Assembly (NCBI RefSeq): GCF_024679095.1
Contig: NC_066544.1
Location: 1,028,853 to 1,092,852 of the forward strand
Origin: Eriocheir sinensis
Taxonomy: Eukaryota; Arthropoda; Malacostraca; Decapoda; Varunidae
Length of the DNA: 64,000 nt
Reading direction: 5' to 3'
In this document: positions 20,355-32,153 of the stretch, piece after piece
How positions within the stretch are numbered: the stretch's first letter is position 1
Layout: every line of letters begins with the position of its first letter
Made by a program: the position numbers and the translations under genes
The notes under the pieces: generated by a model
The model's input: only the letters and a program-made list of their open reading frames with translations
Databases searched by the model: none
What the model was told of the DNA's origin: nothing

Positions 20355-20773
20355 TGTTGGTGGTAGCGAGTGTTCTAAATGCTTATCGGTTCACGGATAG
20401 AGGAAGTCATATCCGCCAGGGTTACTTTGTTGGACAAAAATCACAAAGGTCATTACGACAAGGACAACACATAGGGTAGGTGTTTGTTTGTGTATGCGTT
20501 TGTGTAAATGTTGTTTGTGTAGGTTAACATTTAAGTGTGGGTATATGTGTAGAACAATGTGTACGAATGGACGACAAGAGGACATGGACGGACAGTAGAA
20601 GATAAACAAGTAACAAGAGATAAACAATTAGACGCACAAGAAACAGCGAGGCAGGAGCACGAACGAAAACATTGACACAAAGTAAAAATGAACATAGAGT
20701 CTATGCTGCAACGCCCCATTTTCTTATTGTCACTGAGGGGAAGGAACACGGAATTTGAGCGGTGACTGCTACA
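20355..20773 (-). repeat. 5' LTR of non-coding LTR element
   Basis: 419-bp partner of the repeat at 17908-18323. In minus orientation it is the promoter-bearing LTR. Confidence 0.9.
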
Positions 20774-21195
20774 TAGTTCCCCTCGGTGGGCAACACGCTC
20801 CTTTGGTGGTTCAGTGTGGCCCCACTGAATCAATCGGCTGGTCATGCGATGGCTAGGGTCAAGTGGTCATTGCCGGGTGGGCGGTCGCAACGGTCCCGCG
20901 GCCGCCGTTAAACATCTGGCAGTGGATGCGTATACTTCCCCATTACCCATGGGGGCTGTTGGGTGCGGTTTGGCCCCAACATTCAGCCTCCCCTTGTTGA
21001 GCTCCGTGGTGGGTGGGGGTGTGGGGGAGTGAAACACCTCCCCTGTGTATGGGTAAGTTTCCCGTGCCTCGGCCTGCCTTTCTCCCTGACGTCCGCCTGT
21101 CCCCGATTACCCCTACACGGCCCTCTCTCGTCGCCAACTTGGAGCCTTTCACCGTTCCTGGTGGTGCCGCTGGAAAGTCCCTACCTCCTAGATAG

Positions 21196-22985
21196 GCTGA
21201 CCAAAACAAGTCCGTGCGATACAAAAGTCCACGTGTGTCTGACAAGGCTGCCTCCCATTCTGGGGGTAACTCTGATGTGCGTCCCTCTTCCAAGCTGGAC
21301 GCACTTCAGATGGTGAATATCGATCCATCGTTTTCCTACCGTGCCTTGCACTCCTTACTCAAGCCATTTGGCACAGTCCTTCGTATCCGTCTCATTTATG
21401 ATGGAGACTTCAAGTCAGACAGATGCTATGTGACCTTTGCTTCCAGCGCTGAAGCCCTGTCGGCGTGTGATGCTGTTGCGACTCTGCCTATCGCAGGTGC
21501 TGGATTTCAAGCGAAACTTCTCCGCTCTTCCAATATTTCTGACAGTGACATGGACTATGTCCCGAACCTCTTCGAAGACGTTTTGTTAGAGCCAACTCCC
21601 AGGGACAGCCAGGTCCCTCCCCCTCGTTGGTTTGTTGCATACTATAGGAATGGGCGTGGCAACTTCATTCATGCTGCTAGGTACCTCGCCAAAGAAATTG
21701 ACACGATCCCTGAGGGGAATCTGAAAAAGAAGTAAGGGAAGGGAGTGTTAGTCAGGGCTAAAGATATTAGTCAAGCTAAAATGCTGCAACATCTACCATG
21801 CCCTGCTGACAACATGTTTGAAACGGTCAAAGCACACCATACCTTCAATTATAGTAAAGGCAGTATATATAATCATGACCTCTATGAGTTCTCTGAGGAG
21901 GAAATACTTGGGATGTGCCCTAGTTCTGTTCATAAGGTGTCCAAGATGAAGGGTTCAGCTAACATGATACTTCTCACCTCTTTTGGTTCTACCCTCCCTG
22001 ACCGTGTCAGTATTGGCCCTCTCCATCTTCGGGTAAAGCCTTTTGTTGACCGCCCTCTACAGTGTTTTTCATGTTACGGGTATGGTGATGGTAAGAAATA
22101 CTGCACTGAGCCTTCTCGGTGTGGTAATTGTTCTGCATTAGGCTCACACTCCACGGGGGAATGTGAGTCAGATGCTTATTGCTTCTATTGCCAGGATGCT
22201 CACCAGTTGTCTTCCAGACAGTGCCCACGATATCGCCTGGAACAGGATATTTTGCAACTTGCAAATAGTCAGTTTATCAGCCTTGGTAGTGCGCGCCGTG
22301 AACTCCTCTACCGCCAGAAGGTCGGTACTGGAGCAAAGACGTACACCTCATCGCTAGGCACTCGCTCTTCTGCCCAGCCCGCTGCTCAGGTGTCTTCTAC
22401 GGTTTCCTCCCGGCCCTTTGAAGCTACTGCTATTATGTCCCATAATAGATTTTCCCTTTTGTCCTGTGATTCAGTCGAGTCACCTCCAGGTTCTGATGCA
22501 GCTTCTCCGGCCTCGTCCCAGGTGATGCATGTTGATGTACATGCACCTCACATTGCTTCGCCGAAGTCCGCCAGAGGTATGAAGAAGCGACATCGCGGTT
22601 CTACAGATTCGGTTGAATCTGTTCCGCCAACTAAGATTACTGTAGGTGTACATGATTCTGGGTCTCTCAGGATAGGCCTATGGAGGAAGATGCGGAGGCT
22701 CATATTGAGCTTGCTGAGACCCCCTCTGTTCCAGTTCCTGTTGCTTCTAGTGGTTTTCCTGATCGGGATATGGAAACTGAGGAATCCCTTGGATATAGTT
22801 TTGGGAATCCTCCCCGCGAGCATGTAGCTTCGGGGAGTGGTGTGCGGTCTGGCTCTAGTAGTGCGGCGTCCGGAGGGGGCGCAGGTTCCTTTGTTGGGAG
22901 AAAGCTCGTGGTCCCTCGACCCGGCTTCTCTCGGGTCCCAGTCTCCTCTTCTCGTCGTATTACTGTACAGAAATCAGGTGGGTAA
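21196..22985 (+). pseudogene. ORF1 (RNA-binding, RRM-like plus zinc knuckles) of I-like LINE
   Basis: The frame encodes an RRM-like fold early on: M-V-N-I-D-P-S-F-S-Y, then F-G-T-V-L-R-I-R-L-I-Y-D-G, then R-C-Y-V-T-F-A. A stop codon at 21733-21735 interrupts it. The same frame then carries three cysteine knuckles near 22060-22240 (C-F-S-C-Y-G-Y-G...C, C-G-N-C...C and C-F-Y-C...C) and a Ser/Pro-rich tail. A frameshift near 22690 moves the last 95 codons. The protein would coat LINE RNA. The first in-frame codon is not ATG, so the true start is lost or lies elsewhere. Confidence 0.75.
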
Positions 22986-23038
22986 AAGGCAGTCTCTTTC
23001 AGGGGATCGCCTGGAGCGCACTCGAAAATAGATTTCTT

Positions 23039-23375
23039 GTAACGGGCTTGCCGGGGAGCGTTTAAAGGGCGTTGATTAAGACTTCAGCTTCCTTAAGGCG
23101 AATACGTTGTAGCCTATGTACAAGGAGTGTCGGAGCGAGAGCGACTGTCGTTGTGTGTCAGTCGGACTCTCGTGAAGGAGTGACGAGTTACAGGTTGGAA
23201 AATAATTGTTACAATCGGTCACGTACGTCAAGGTGACCTCTGCGCACTATAAAATGCGATGTATACAAAACTGAGACGGTAAACACTGACGGACGACATT
23301 CCTATAAGGTGGGGTGATCTATCTGTCGTGGGTTTTTTCCATTGACAATTGTATGCCTAATTCGTGGTGATATTA

Positions 23376-23461
<86 letters not shown>

Positions 23462-23481
23462 ATTGATATCCTACTATAACA
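23039..23481 (-). repeat. 3' LTR of env-bearing element
   Basis: 443 bp containing a (TAA)n array of about 28 units. On the minus strand it begins TGTTATAGTAGG and ends near CCCGTTAC(A). The extra length over its partner is mainly the TAA array. Confidence 0.88.
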
Positions 23482-23878
23482 CTGCTCGGTCACCTACCAG
23501 TGATCGCGACCTCGCGATATACAAAAATCTAAATAGCAGTCTAGTTACCATGAACATACATAGTGGGAGTTTGTCAAGCAGACTGCCTATGACACAATTA
23601 CATTAAAACACTGGCTACGTAAGAACATATGTGGAGTTATAATATAAATAGTGAGAGGTAAAACACAACGTGTGTGACATGAAACAAAAGAGGTCTCTCA
23701 AAAGATAAATATAATGACACATGTATAAGAAGCTATCAACTGGCATAGTTACAGACAATGGAACGTTCATCTAGCTCCTAAAAAAAAAATACAGTAGTGA
23801 AACATAGTACAATGTTAAGTATAGGAGCAGGGGAATGCCAGGTTTCTGTCCTCTGACTTGCCCGAGAAAAGGAAAAAA
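23482..23878 (-). other. 3' non-coding region between env and LTR
   Basis: AT-rich, no frame. I saw no clear polypurine tract next to the LTR. Confidence 0.4.
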
Positions 23879-25576
23879 CTACCTTGCCAGCGGCCTCCCT
23901 GCATCCAGTCGCCGTGTCTGCACAACCAAATAATCGTGGAGGACAGAGTTCCTCCTAATAAGGTAGCACATGACGACGAGACTGACGAACATCAGAAACA
24001 TTGGTACAAAAAATCCAGGGTACAGGTAGGGGAGATGCAAGTATTCAGGCAGCGTTTCCTCCAGGGTTTCCGCAAACTCTGTTTTGTTTGCGAAAGACAA
24101 TGAATTAAGAGAATTAGTCACATAAGAGATGCTGGAGAAGTGAATGTTATCGAGAGACCGTAGAGGAAACACTCGATGGGAAATATTGGCCGTGAAAACC
24201 AGACGGATCCGGGACGGGTACGTTGTTATGTTAGTGGAGCGGATATAGCATGCTTCCGCTATGGCATAGTGACCAGTAACCGATTGATAAGTGGTACCCT
24301 CCGGGCAGATGACTGATACATAGAATGGCTGAGGGAAATAAAAATAATGCAGACCCTGAAACTTCTTATGGAAAACAGGCGTTGGTGTTAGCTGCTTGTA
24401 AGGGCACAGGGATAGAGCGTCAGACGCGTTCACGCGGGTGAGGGCAATCTCGCATACCCCTCCTCGAACTGGTAGGAAGGCAAAGAGAGACGCAGAGCAA
24501 TAGAATCGCCCGAAGACCGTCTCCTTGCAATATTGCAAGAGTGAGTAGTTACCCGTTGAATACAGAGCGAAATCCTTCGCGATTAGAACAAGAGACGGGG
24601 ACGTGTCCAGGGCTAACACACTGTCCTTATCTGAAAAAGGGAACGGGACAATTTCGTGTGCCTCAAACACGTCCGCCGTCTGAAATGGAACATGAATGAT
24701 TATGGCATCGGGGGTGAGGCTGGACTCAATCAAGGGGTAAAAATATTGACTCATGTCTGGGGTGAATAAAGGTGTTCGGCTATAATATTGATACCCGATA
24801 TGGACAGTCGTTCTCAAATCGTGTAGAGGGAACAAGGCAGGTGTGACTCTACCGTGCGCTGCATCAACCATGTTGCTAATAACCTGCTGATTTGCAGTTG
24901 CGACAGAGTTAATGACGTTTTCCAATACATGCAAGGCCTAATCTAGGAGGAGAAACTGATTCACCTGGTCGATCTGTTTGACAACTATGTTGATAACCTG
25001 TACCATCTTATTTGTCTGCTCTAGCAGTTCCTCAGTGTTAGTATGCAACCGCGCAAGTTTTCTACAATTGGCGTTGATCACCCTGCGATTTCGGGCAGCA
25101 AAGGAAAGTACATGAGCGTAGTGGTCCCGCAAATCGCGTACGTCCTCGTCGGTTGCCGTACCGAAGAGGAACTTTGAGGCGGACCCAACGATGTTGAGCA
25201 ACCCCCTCTTTACCCGAGAGTGAACTGAGTGAAAACTATAATCCATGTCTACCTCATCAACTTTTCCCCGTAAGAACAGAATCCTGTCCTCCAGTAGTTG
25301 AAAAAGATGCAGAGAGTTGGTACTAGAAGGTGCCTTTGATTCCCTAGTCTTGGTAGCCCGTATGGCGTCTGCCATGCCGAGTAGTTTTTCTGAGACTATC
25401 CTGATTGTGTCAGTTGTGTTGGTCAAGGAAATATATGGATATTTTACGAGGAGCACATCTTCTATGAGGAAGACCTCTCCTATGTGTGCCGTGAGGGCAC
25501 CAGGCTTCAGGTGGATGGGTGTCGTTGCAAGCAAGGAGCCGAGGGACAACAAGATGATCAGAAAACGCAACATCAT
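23879..25576 (-). pseudogene. env: Envelope glycoprotein (errantivirus/baculovirus F-like) with one in-frame stop
   Basis: The frame opens with a hydrophobic signal peptide (L-I-I-L-L-S-L-G-S-L-L-A). A furin-type R-V-K-R site lies at residues about 121-124, followed by G-L-L-N-I-V-G, the expected fusion-peptide position. A heptad-like region with E-E-L-L-E-Q-T-N-K follows. An in-frame TAG at 24938-24940 interrupts the frame; the remaining 351 codons continue in the same frame. Near the C-terminus is a transmembrane segment (F-L-M-F-V-S-L-V-V-M-C-Y-L-I) and a short basic tail. Organisation matches F-type fusion proteins of errantiviruses. The frame starts 27 bp after pol. Confidence 0.8.
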
Positions 25577-25603
25577 GATCTGAAAGTGGTGGGAATGAAG
25601 TAT

Positions 25604-28600
25604 TTAAACCCGTGGTCTCAAGGTATAGCTATGGGTGTTGGGATTATCTTGTTGAACATTTGACTCTGAGGGGGAATTACCAATATCAAGGTCCAAAGGT
25701 GAGGGAATTACTTTCAGACGATCACTGTGAACTTCTAGACTGACTCCACTATTCGACTCGAGAACCTCGAACCGATTTCCCCTGTCATTCCAAACAACTC
25801 GGTAAGGACCCACAAATTTAGCCCCCAGTTTCGAACTCCTTTCCGCTTGCTTAATCATGACTGTGTCACCCTCTTTTAATTCCACCGGGACGGCCTGTTT
25901 GTGTTGTTTTGACATCATTTCAGCCTTCGTAGCTTTTAACGTACACCTAACTTCTGAGTGTATCTCGGAAAACATATGCATCTGCTGTTGTGCGTACCTA
26001 TCAATGTTGTAGAGAGGTTGTTGTGGTTTTGTTAGGAAGTCGTACGGAAGACGTTTCTCCACCCCATATAAAATGTTGTAGGGAGACTTCCCCGTAGAGT
26101 CGTTTACCGACGTATTTATGGGAGCGGCTATTTGCGATAGCCAATCCTCCCAGTTATCGTGGAGATCGTTCACGATAGGCCTGAGGACCTGTAAGATTTT
26201 CCTATTAGCCCTATCCGCCAACCCATTAGCAGCTGGGTGGTAAGCTGTGATGAAGGATTGCGTGAACTGAGCGCATATTTCGCTCAATGTTAAACTGAGC
26301 GCAGATTTCGCTCAATACTGAGTTCCTAAACTCGGTGCCATTGTCACTCAAAAGAATTCGAGGAGACGAATGTGGACACAACACGTGAGTCACGAGGGCA
26401 TGGGCCACGCATGTGGCTGTCTTGTCCTTGAGAGGCGCTAGAACTAGAAACCTAGAGAACTGGTCGACGCACACCAATAAGTAGCGCGAACCATGTTGGC
26501 TCTGGGGGAGCTGTAATAAGTCTATATTAACAACATCCCATGGCGCATCTGGTACTGGGTATTGCAAAATAGGTGCTGGCCCTTTTACGGACCCCTTGTG
26601 CTTAGCACAAACGACGCAATGTGCGACATGTTTTTCTACATCAACCCGTAATGTGAGCCAGTAGAATTTTTGTCTGGTGACAGATAGCGTCTTGTCTCTT
26701 CCTGGGTGACCCGCAATGGGTGTGTTATGGACCAGCTTAAGCGTCACGGGGACGTATTTGTCTGGGATGACCATTTGTTCTATAGGTACCGGTTTGGTTG
26801 GCCATGACCTACAAAGGAGGTTGTCCTCTGATAGGAAGAATTGTGAAGAGGGAACTGGCAATTCAGGAAGGTTTGATTCGTCTCCCGACTCGAGGGCGTA
26901 ATTTAACCTCTTCCACACAGGGTGGTCTCGCTGAGCAGTGTGTAGCTCAGGTGAAGTGAAGTTGTGGATGACCTCTGGGGTGGTAATCGCGCCTATCGGA
27001 ATATTCCCAGATAAGGCATCTGCGACCACATTTGTTTTCCCGGTGATATATTTTATCTCCGGATTGTATGCTTGGATCGTTAAGAACCATCTTGCCAGAC
27101 GACCGTGTAGGTTTTTTTCCTTGAAAAGATCAGTTATGGCCGCGTGGTCCGTATACACCACAATTATGTACCCCATCACTATGTCACGAAAATGCTTCAG
27201 AGCCCACACAATGGCAAGAGCCTCTAGGTGGGTAACAGAATAGTTCTCTTCCGGAGCTGTTAGTACTCGACTGGCGAACGCTATCACATGCTTTTTGCCG
27301 GACTTCTCTGTTTGCATCAGAGCGGCTCCTAGTCCACTAGCCGAAGCGTCGGTACAAAGCTGAAAGGGGTCCTTGAAATCCCGAAAGACAAGGACCGGAG
27401 CCTGTATAAGCGCTTTCTTTAAATCCTCAAAGCTCGTTTGTTGAGCTGGGAGCCACTGAAATGGTACGTCTTTCTTTAATAGATGGGTTAGGGGACTCGC
27501 GAGTGCTGCGAAGTCCTTTATGAAAGGCCTGTAATAAGCTGCGACACCCAAGAAAGACCGGACCTTGTCCGCAGACGTTGGCTGAGGGAACTCGGCAATA
27601 GCTTTTATTTTGTCGTCCACTGTTTGGATGCCGAATTCGTCCACGACATGCCCCAAGAACTTGATCTGAGGTTTTAAAAATTCAGATTTGGTGATTATGA
27701 GCTTTAATCCGACCTCTTGAAGTCTGTGTAGGACTGCTTTTAGTGTTTCCATGTGTGCATGCACGTCTTTACTTGCTATGATGATGTCGTCTAAATACAC
27801 ATAGACAGAGTTGCCCAGCAAGTCACCAAAAATACTGTTCATAGTCCTTTGGAAGGTCAAGGGAGCTCCTTTGAGCCCGAACGGCATCCTCGTCCACTCA
27901 TAGTGGCCATGAGGCGTGCTGAAAGCCGTTATTTCACGTGACTCGGGGGCCATGGGCAGTTGCCAGTAGCCACTGACCAGATCAAGACTCGTAAAGACTT
28001 TATTTCCTCTACCGAGACACATCAGAAGAGCTCTAAGAACGGGAAGCTGAAAATGATCATCCACGGTCGCGGTGTTCACACGCCGGAAATCAATCACAGG
28101 ACGATAAGAACCGTCTTTCTTTGGAACCAGAAACAAGGGTGAATTCCACGGGGAATGCGATTCTTTGATGACACCTCGTTCAAGCATTTCAGAGATAAGT
28201 TGTTGTACGACCTCCCTCTGACTGTGGGGGAGTTTATACGCATTGATATATACAGGATTTGTATTGGGTTTTAACTTAATGTGGTGTTCAGCACACTGCG
28301 TAACTCCAAGCGGCTCGCCTGGTAGAGCAAGCGCCCCCCTATAATGTTCCAGTAGCTGGACTAAGGTTGGCTTAATTTCGGAATAGTGTGCAACTTTTAG
28401 GAATGCCTCTAAATTAGCTGTGTCTTGTTCGGGAGAAGCCTGACACGCCGAGGTTATGCCTGAGACTTGGGCTGAAGGGTATTCAGCTGGTTCCGGGGCG
28501 ACATTTCTCCCATACACTAGACACTGGCATAATCTAACACCGTGTTTTAAGGATACAGGGGATCCAGACGTGTTTATTACCAATGCCTCTGCAAAACCTC

Positions 28601-28913
28601 CCTCCTTGACTGTCGCAAGAGTTACCTCCACCGTCACGCGGTGTATGTGAGGAGCTCCGTCGATACACACATCACTGCCCGTTGGAGGGGCGTTAGGCAA
28701 ACGGATTTTAACAAGTTTTGCAGCACGATCCGAAACTATTTGAAGACCTTCTACGACTGCCGTTACTGTCCGCCACAAGTCTGCAATGTTTTCGTGTGGT
28801 GTGACCGTAAGAGGTGACACTTGGGCGGTGGCAGTCCCTGAGTCTGTGGTGGGTTGGTCATTTTCCCCCTCTGAGGGTGGGATTACAGGTGACAGAGGGG
28901 ATGGATTTACCAT
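25604..28913 (-). pseudogene. pol: Pol: reverse transcriptase, RNase H, integrase
   Basis: An 895-codon frame (28913-26226) holds RT with F-L-V-P-K-K-D-G-S-Y-R-P, M-P-F-G-L-K-G-A-P and Y-L-D-D at residues 373-376. RNase H follows with T-D-A-S-A-S-G-L-G-A and Y-T-D-H-A-A. Integrase has a H-P-G-R-D-K...C-V-V-C zinc site and two catalytic Asp (N-I-D-L-L and S-D-N-G-T-E-F). A short tandem duplication at 26260-26315 shifts the frame. The C-terminal part (26287-25604) continues in another frame with Y-H-P-A-A-N-G-L-A-D-R-A-N. There the usual catalytic Glu is Asp. A chromatin-binding-type tail ends it. Confidence 0.88.
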
Positions 28914-28925
28914 CCTCTGTATGCG

Positions 28926-29285
28926 TCAGCCTTGATACACGATCGCGTTGCTTTCAGGGTTTATGGTTATGTGCAGGTCTTTCATGGCGTTATTTCCTAA
29001 GATCCCATCCACAGGTAAGGCAAACCTGCTAGAGACATAAAAGAAATCTCGAAAGGGACATACTTTTTCAAGTAAGCTGAGTGTCAGTGGTACTCGCCCA
29101 AGGATTCCCAAAGTGGTGCCCGTCACGCCTACCACACTCAGGTCGTTCTCTTGGAGCGGCCAATTTTCCCCACTCGCCTGTCGTGTCAGTGATCTGTAAG
29201 CGGAGTCTGAGATGACATTGACTGTCGCACCTGTGTCAACCGCTAAGGTGAGTGAAATTTTTGCCCACCTTGCAAGGGAGGGCAA
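28926..29285 (-). pseudogene. Aspartic protease region of env-bearing element
   Basis: About 119 codons with the retropepsin signature A-V-D-T-G-A-T-V-N-V-I (D-T-G-A at 29226-29237) and the flap-side D-G-I-L-G-N-N-A-M-K-D-L. It should cleave Gag-Pol. It is separated from the RT frame by a stop at 28926-28928 and from gag by a frame change. Confidence 0.8.
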
Positions 29286-29392
29286 TAATTTATGCTTGTC
29301 CGTCCCAAGGCGGCAATGACGGAGTCAAGTTGCTCCCAATTAGTATTGTCCTTAAGGGACACTTGGATGTACGCCTTGGGGCTATCACGAAG

Positions 29393-29940
29393 TCATGTCT
29401 TTTTATTCTGAGAAGAGGAGTGTGGTTTACTGTCCTCCGAGGACTTGTTCTTCTGTTCCTCCTTGGCCTTTTGTATTGCAGAACAACTGTCTGAATCATG
29501 AAAACAATTCCCGTGGACAAGGCAAAAGGCAGCCTTCCGCTGATGGTTTGGCCTAGGATTCCTGTGTGATGAATGATGCCCGCCCCTGTAACCTCCTGAT
29601 CTCCTATCAGAGCCCTGTCTTGAATGTGTTGATTCCCTACGTTTCGCGAAGCAAGAATGTTCAGAATGTCCTGATTGTTTGCAAAAACTACAGGTGAGAG
29701 ATACCTTACTTTGAGCTTGCAATGCTGCGGCTGTTGCGAGGGGTTGATGGTGAGGGTGTTCTTGAACCTTAAGTGGGTTGTAAGTATTCAGACGAACCCG
29801 GGGGTGAACGAATTCTGCGGCCTGGAATTGATAAATAATAAGTGCCTGAACATAAGAGTACCTCAGTAAATCCACCGGTTTTGGTATCGTGTTCCGTTCC
29901 CTCTTCGTCTGTGGTCTGTGTTAAATGCATAAAAGCGTCG
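29393..29940 (-). pseudogene. gag: Gag C-terminal remnant with zinc knuckles
   Basis: The minus-strand frame includes a classical knuckle C-S-F-C-K-Q-S-G-H-S-E-H-S-C and a second, unusual C-L-V-H-G-N-C-F-H-D-S-D-S-C. A basic Arg/Ser/His-rich stretch separates them. Capsid-like sequence just upstream (Y-S-Y-V-Q-A-L-I-I-Y-Q-F) is cut by a stop. In the overlapping frame another open segment continues to about 30060, which suggests a frameshift. Confidence 0.65.
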
Positions 29941-31079
29941 CCGAATTTACTATGGTGTAAATCAGTTACAATATAGGAGCATATTTTGATAGCTGTAAAT
30001 ATTAACCAATAAACGGAACGTGTATGAATTAATAGTTTGCGTCGAAACCCTAAATAAAGCAAGAAAGAATGGCTAGCAAGGTGCCTGTTAGACGTAATAG
30101 AAGTTAAGGTTATAATGGAATGTCATAATGTTATGGGTATATGAAAAAAATAAATCTATAAATACTGCGGTATTTAAGTGAGTATACCTTTGAAGCTCTC
30201 GTTTTCCCTCGAGCGGCGAAGAGAAAACGGAGGCAGGGCACACTGATGAAGATTAACTTTGAACAGGGAACTCAATATACCCAATATACCCGCTAGCAAA
30301 CAATAAGAATGGATCAATATCGTATGCGAATGAACGTTACTCTCACAATTATGACTGATTAACAGTGTTAGGAACACAGAAATAAAAAGGTCGTGCCTCT
30401 GCACGAAACAAAACTGAAATAAGCCGAGCCGGCATATTTTGACAAGAAGGGAATATCCACAAATACCAAGATTAATCAGCTGATGAAGTGGAGAGGGAGA
30501 AGGTTGGTGATGCCCTGGGGTACGTGCAGTCGTTGGAGTCGCGTCAGGAAACCTCGGCCGCGGCAGCAGCGGCGGTGAGAGATGAGGTAAGGGCGGACAT
30601 CGGAGGACTTGTAATGGCTGCTGGAAACTGCTGACCCAGCGATTTGAGCGGCAGCGGTTGAGTGCCGGAACACTGCCGCCAGACGTAGGACGGCTGCGGC
30701 GTTCTTGTTATACTGAGAGATGGGCCGCGGTGGCAGATAAGACGACTTGGGTGTGTAACCCCTTGAGAAGACGCCTTGCAGGAAACGGTAGTGGTAACTG
30801 CTTGCAGTCACCGGGAGATGTCCGCGGGTACCCTTGCTGACTGTTTGCCGGAAGAGGTTTGGGCCGATGCTCCCGGCAGCGGCGGTGGTGCCGCCCGCTG
30901 TGGTGCGAGGGGCATGTGGGTTGTTCCAAGGTCAGCGGGGCGTGCCTACTCCCGCGGGCGGAGGCCCGAGGGTGTATCGTGGAGGGCTTCGAGTGAGCTG
31001 TGAGTGGCTTGCAGTGCTCGTAGCAGTGCTGGCTTGAAGCGGGGGAGCGGCTTGTAGATTGTGGCCCTCGCTTTCGGCT
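29941..31079 (-). other. Leader / disrupted gag 5' region of env-bearing element
   Basis: About 29940-30475 is strikingly AT-rich compared with the GC-rich 30480-31079, so a foreign insertion into gag or leader is possible. Several open frames of 60-110 codons exist but none shows a capsid motif. Confidence 0.4.
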
Positions 31080-31262
31080 GCGTAGGCCTATTTCCCGAGG
31101 CTAGTAGGCTTGACGCCTGTAGAGTTGCCGCGGATGTGCTCGGGGCTTGTAGGCTTGACGCCTGTAGTGTTGCCGCGGGTGTGCTCGGGGCTTGTAGGCT
31201 TGACGCCTGTAGAGTTGCCGCGTGTGTGCTCGGGGCTTGTAGGTTTGACGCCTGTAGTGTAG
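31080..31262. repeat. About 47-bp tandem repeats in leader
   Basis: Four copies of a unit with GGCTTGTAGGCTTGACGCC, then TGTAGAGTTGCCGCG and TGTGCTCGGG. The last copy decays into the next array. Confidence 0.85.
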
Positions 31263-31620
31263 TTGCTTGTAGCTGGCGCCTGGTGAGTTGCTTGTAGCTG
31301 GCGCCTTGTGAGGTGCTTGTAGCTGGGACCTGGTGAGTTGCTTGTAGCTGGCGCCTGGTGAGTTGCTTGTAGATGGCGCCTGGTGAGTTGCTTGTAGCTG
31401 GCGCCTGGTGAGTTGCTTGTAGCTGGCGCCTTGTGAGGTGCTTGTAGCTGGCGCCTGGTGAATTACTTGTAGCTGGCGCCTGGTGAGTTGCTTGTAGCTG
31501 GCGCCTTGTGAGATGCTTGTAGCTGGCGCCTGGTGAGTTGCTTGTAGCTGGCGCCTGGTGAGTTGCTTGTAGCTGGCGCCTGGTGAGTTGCCGCGGACGG
31601 CTGGTGAGTTGCCGCGGACG
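31263..31620. repeat. About 25-bp tandem array in leader
   Basis: About thirteen copies of CTTGTAGCTGGCGCCTGGTG plus GAGTTG. Variants alternate GCCTGGTG and GCCTTGTGAG. It lies between the 5' LTR and gag of the env-bearing element. Confidence 0.9.
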
Positions 31621-31751
31621 GCTGGCTTGTGACTACTTCCTTCCTTCTACGCCTGTCCCCGGAGTTTGTTGGTGAGTTCTCGTGGCTTGGAGCTTGGAGG
31701 AAAACGAGGTAGCGAAGGTACAGGCGCGGTGGTGACCGCTGCCAACCAAAC

Positions 31752-32086
31752 GTAACGGGCTTGCCGGGGGGCGTTTAAAGAGCGTTGATTAAGATTTCAG
31801 CTTCCTTAAGGCGAATATATAGTAGCCTATGTACAAGGAGTGTCGGAGCGAGAGCGACTGTCGTTGTGTGTCAGTCGGACTCTCGTGAAGGAGTGACGAG
31901 TTACAGGTTGGAAAATAATTGTTACAATTGGTCACGTACGTCAAGGTGACCTCTGCGCACTATAAAATGCGATGTATACAAAACTGAGACGATAAACACT
32001 GACGGACGACATTCCTTTAAGGTGGCGTGATCTATCTGTCGTGGGTTTTTTCCACTGACAATTGTATGCCTAATTCGTGGTGATAT

Positions 32087-32153
<67 letters not shown>

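Larger units (their letters stand above)
17908..20773 (-). mobile_element. Non-coding LTR retrotransposon (TRIM/LARD-like)
   Basis: Two direct repeats of 416 and 419 bp, about 98% identical by eye, enclose about 2.0 kb with no gag or pol. TAGT flanks both outer ends (17904-17907, 20774-20777). On the minus strand ATTGGTGACCC, a primer-binding-site-like motif, follows the 5' LTR. A CTGGGGGGAG purine tract precedes the 3' LTR. These signs set the orientation. The interior is almost entirely minisatellite. It must have been moved by proteins supplied in trans. Confidence 0.85.

Noticed and set aside
17908..20773. Segmental duplication rather than LTR pair
   Set aside because: The TG...CA ends, TAGT duplication, primer-site motif and purine tract in consistent orientation fit an LTR element better.
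23302..23606. Poly-Tyr and poly-Asn frames over the TAA array
   Set aside because: Translation of the (TAA)n microsatellite within the LTR.
31080..31620. CRISPR-like array
   Set aside because: The repeats are contiguous, without unique spacers, and the context is a eukaryotic LTR element.
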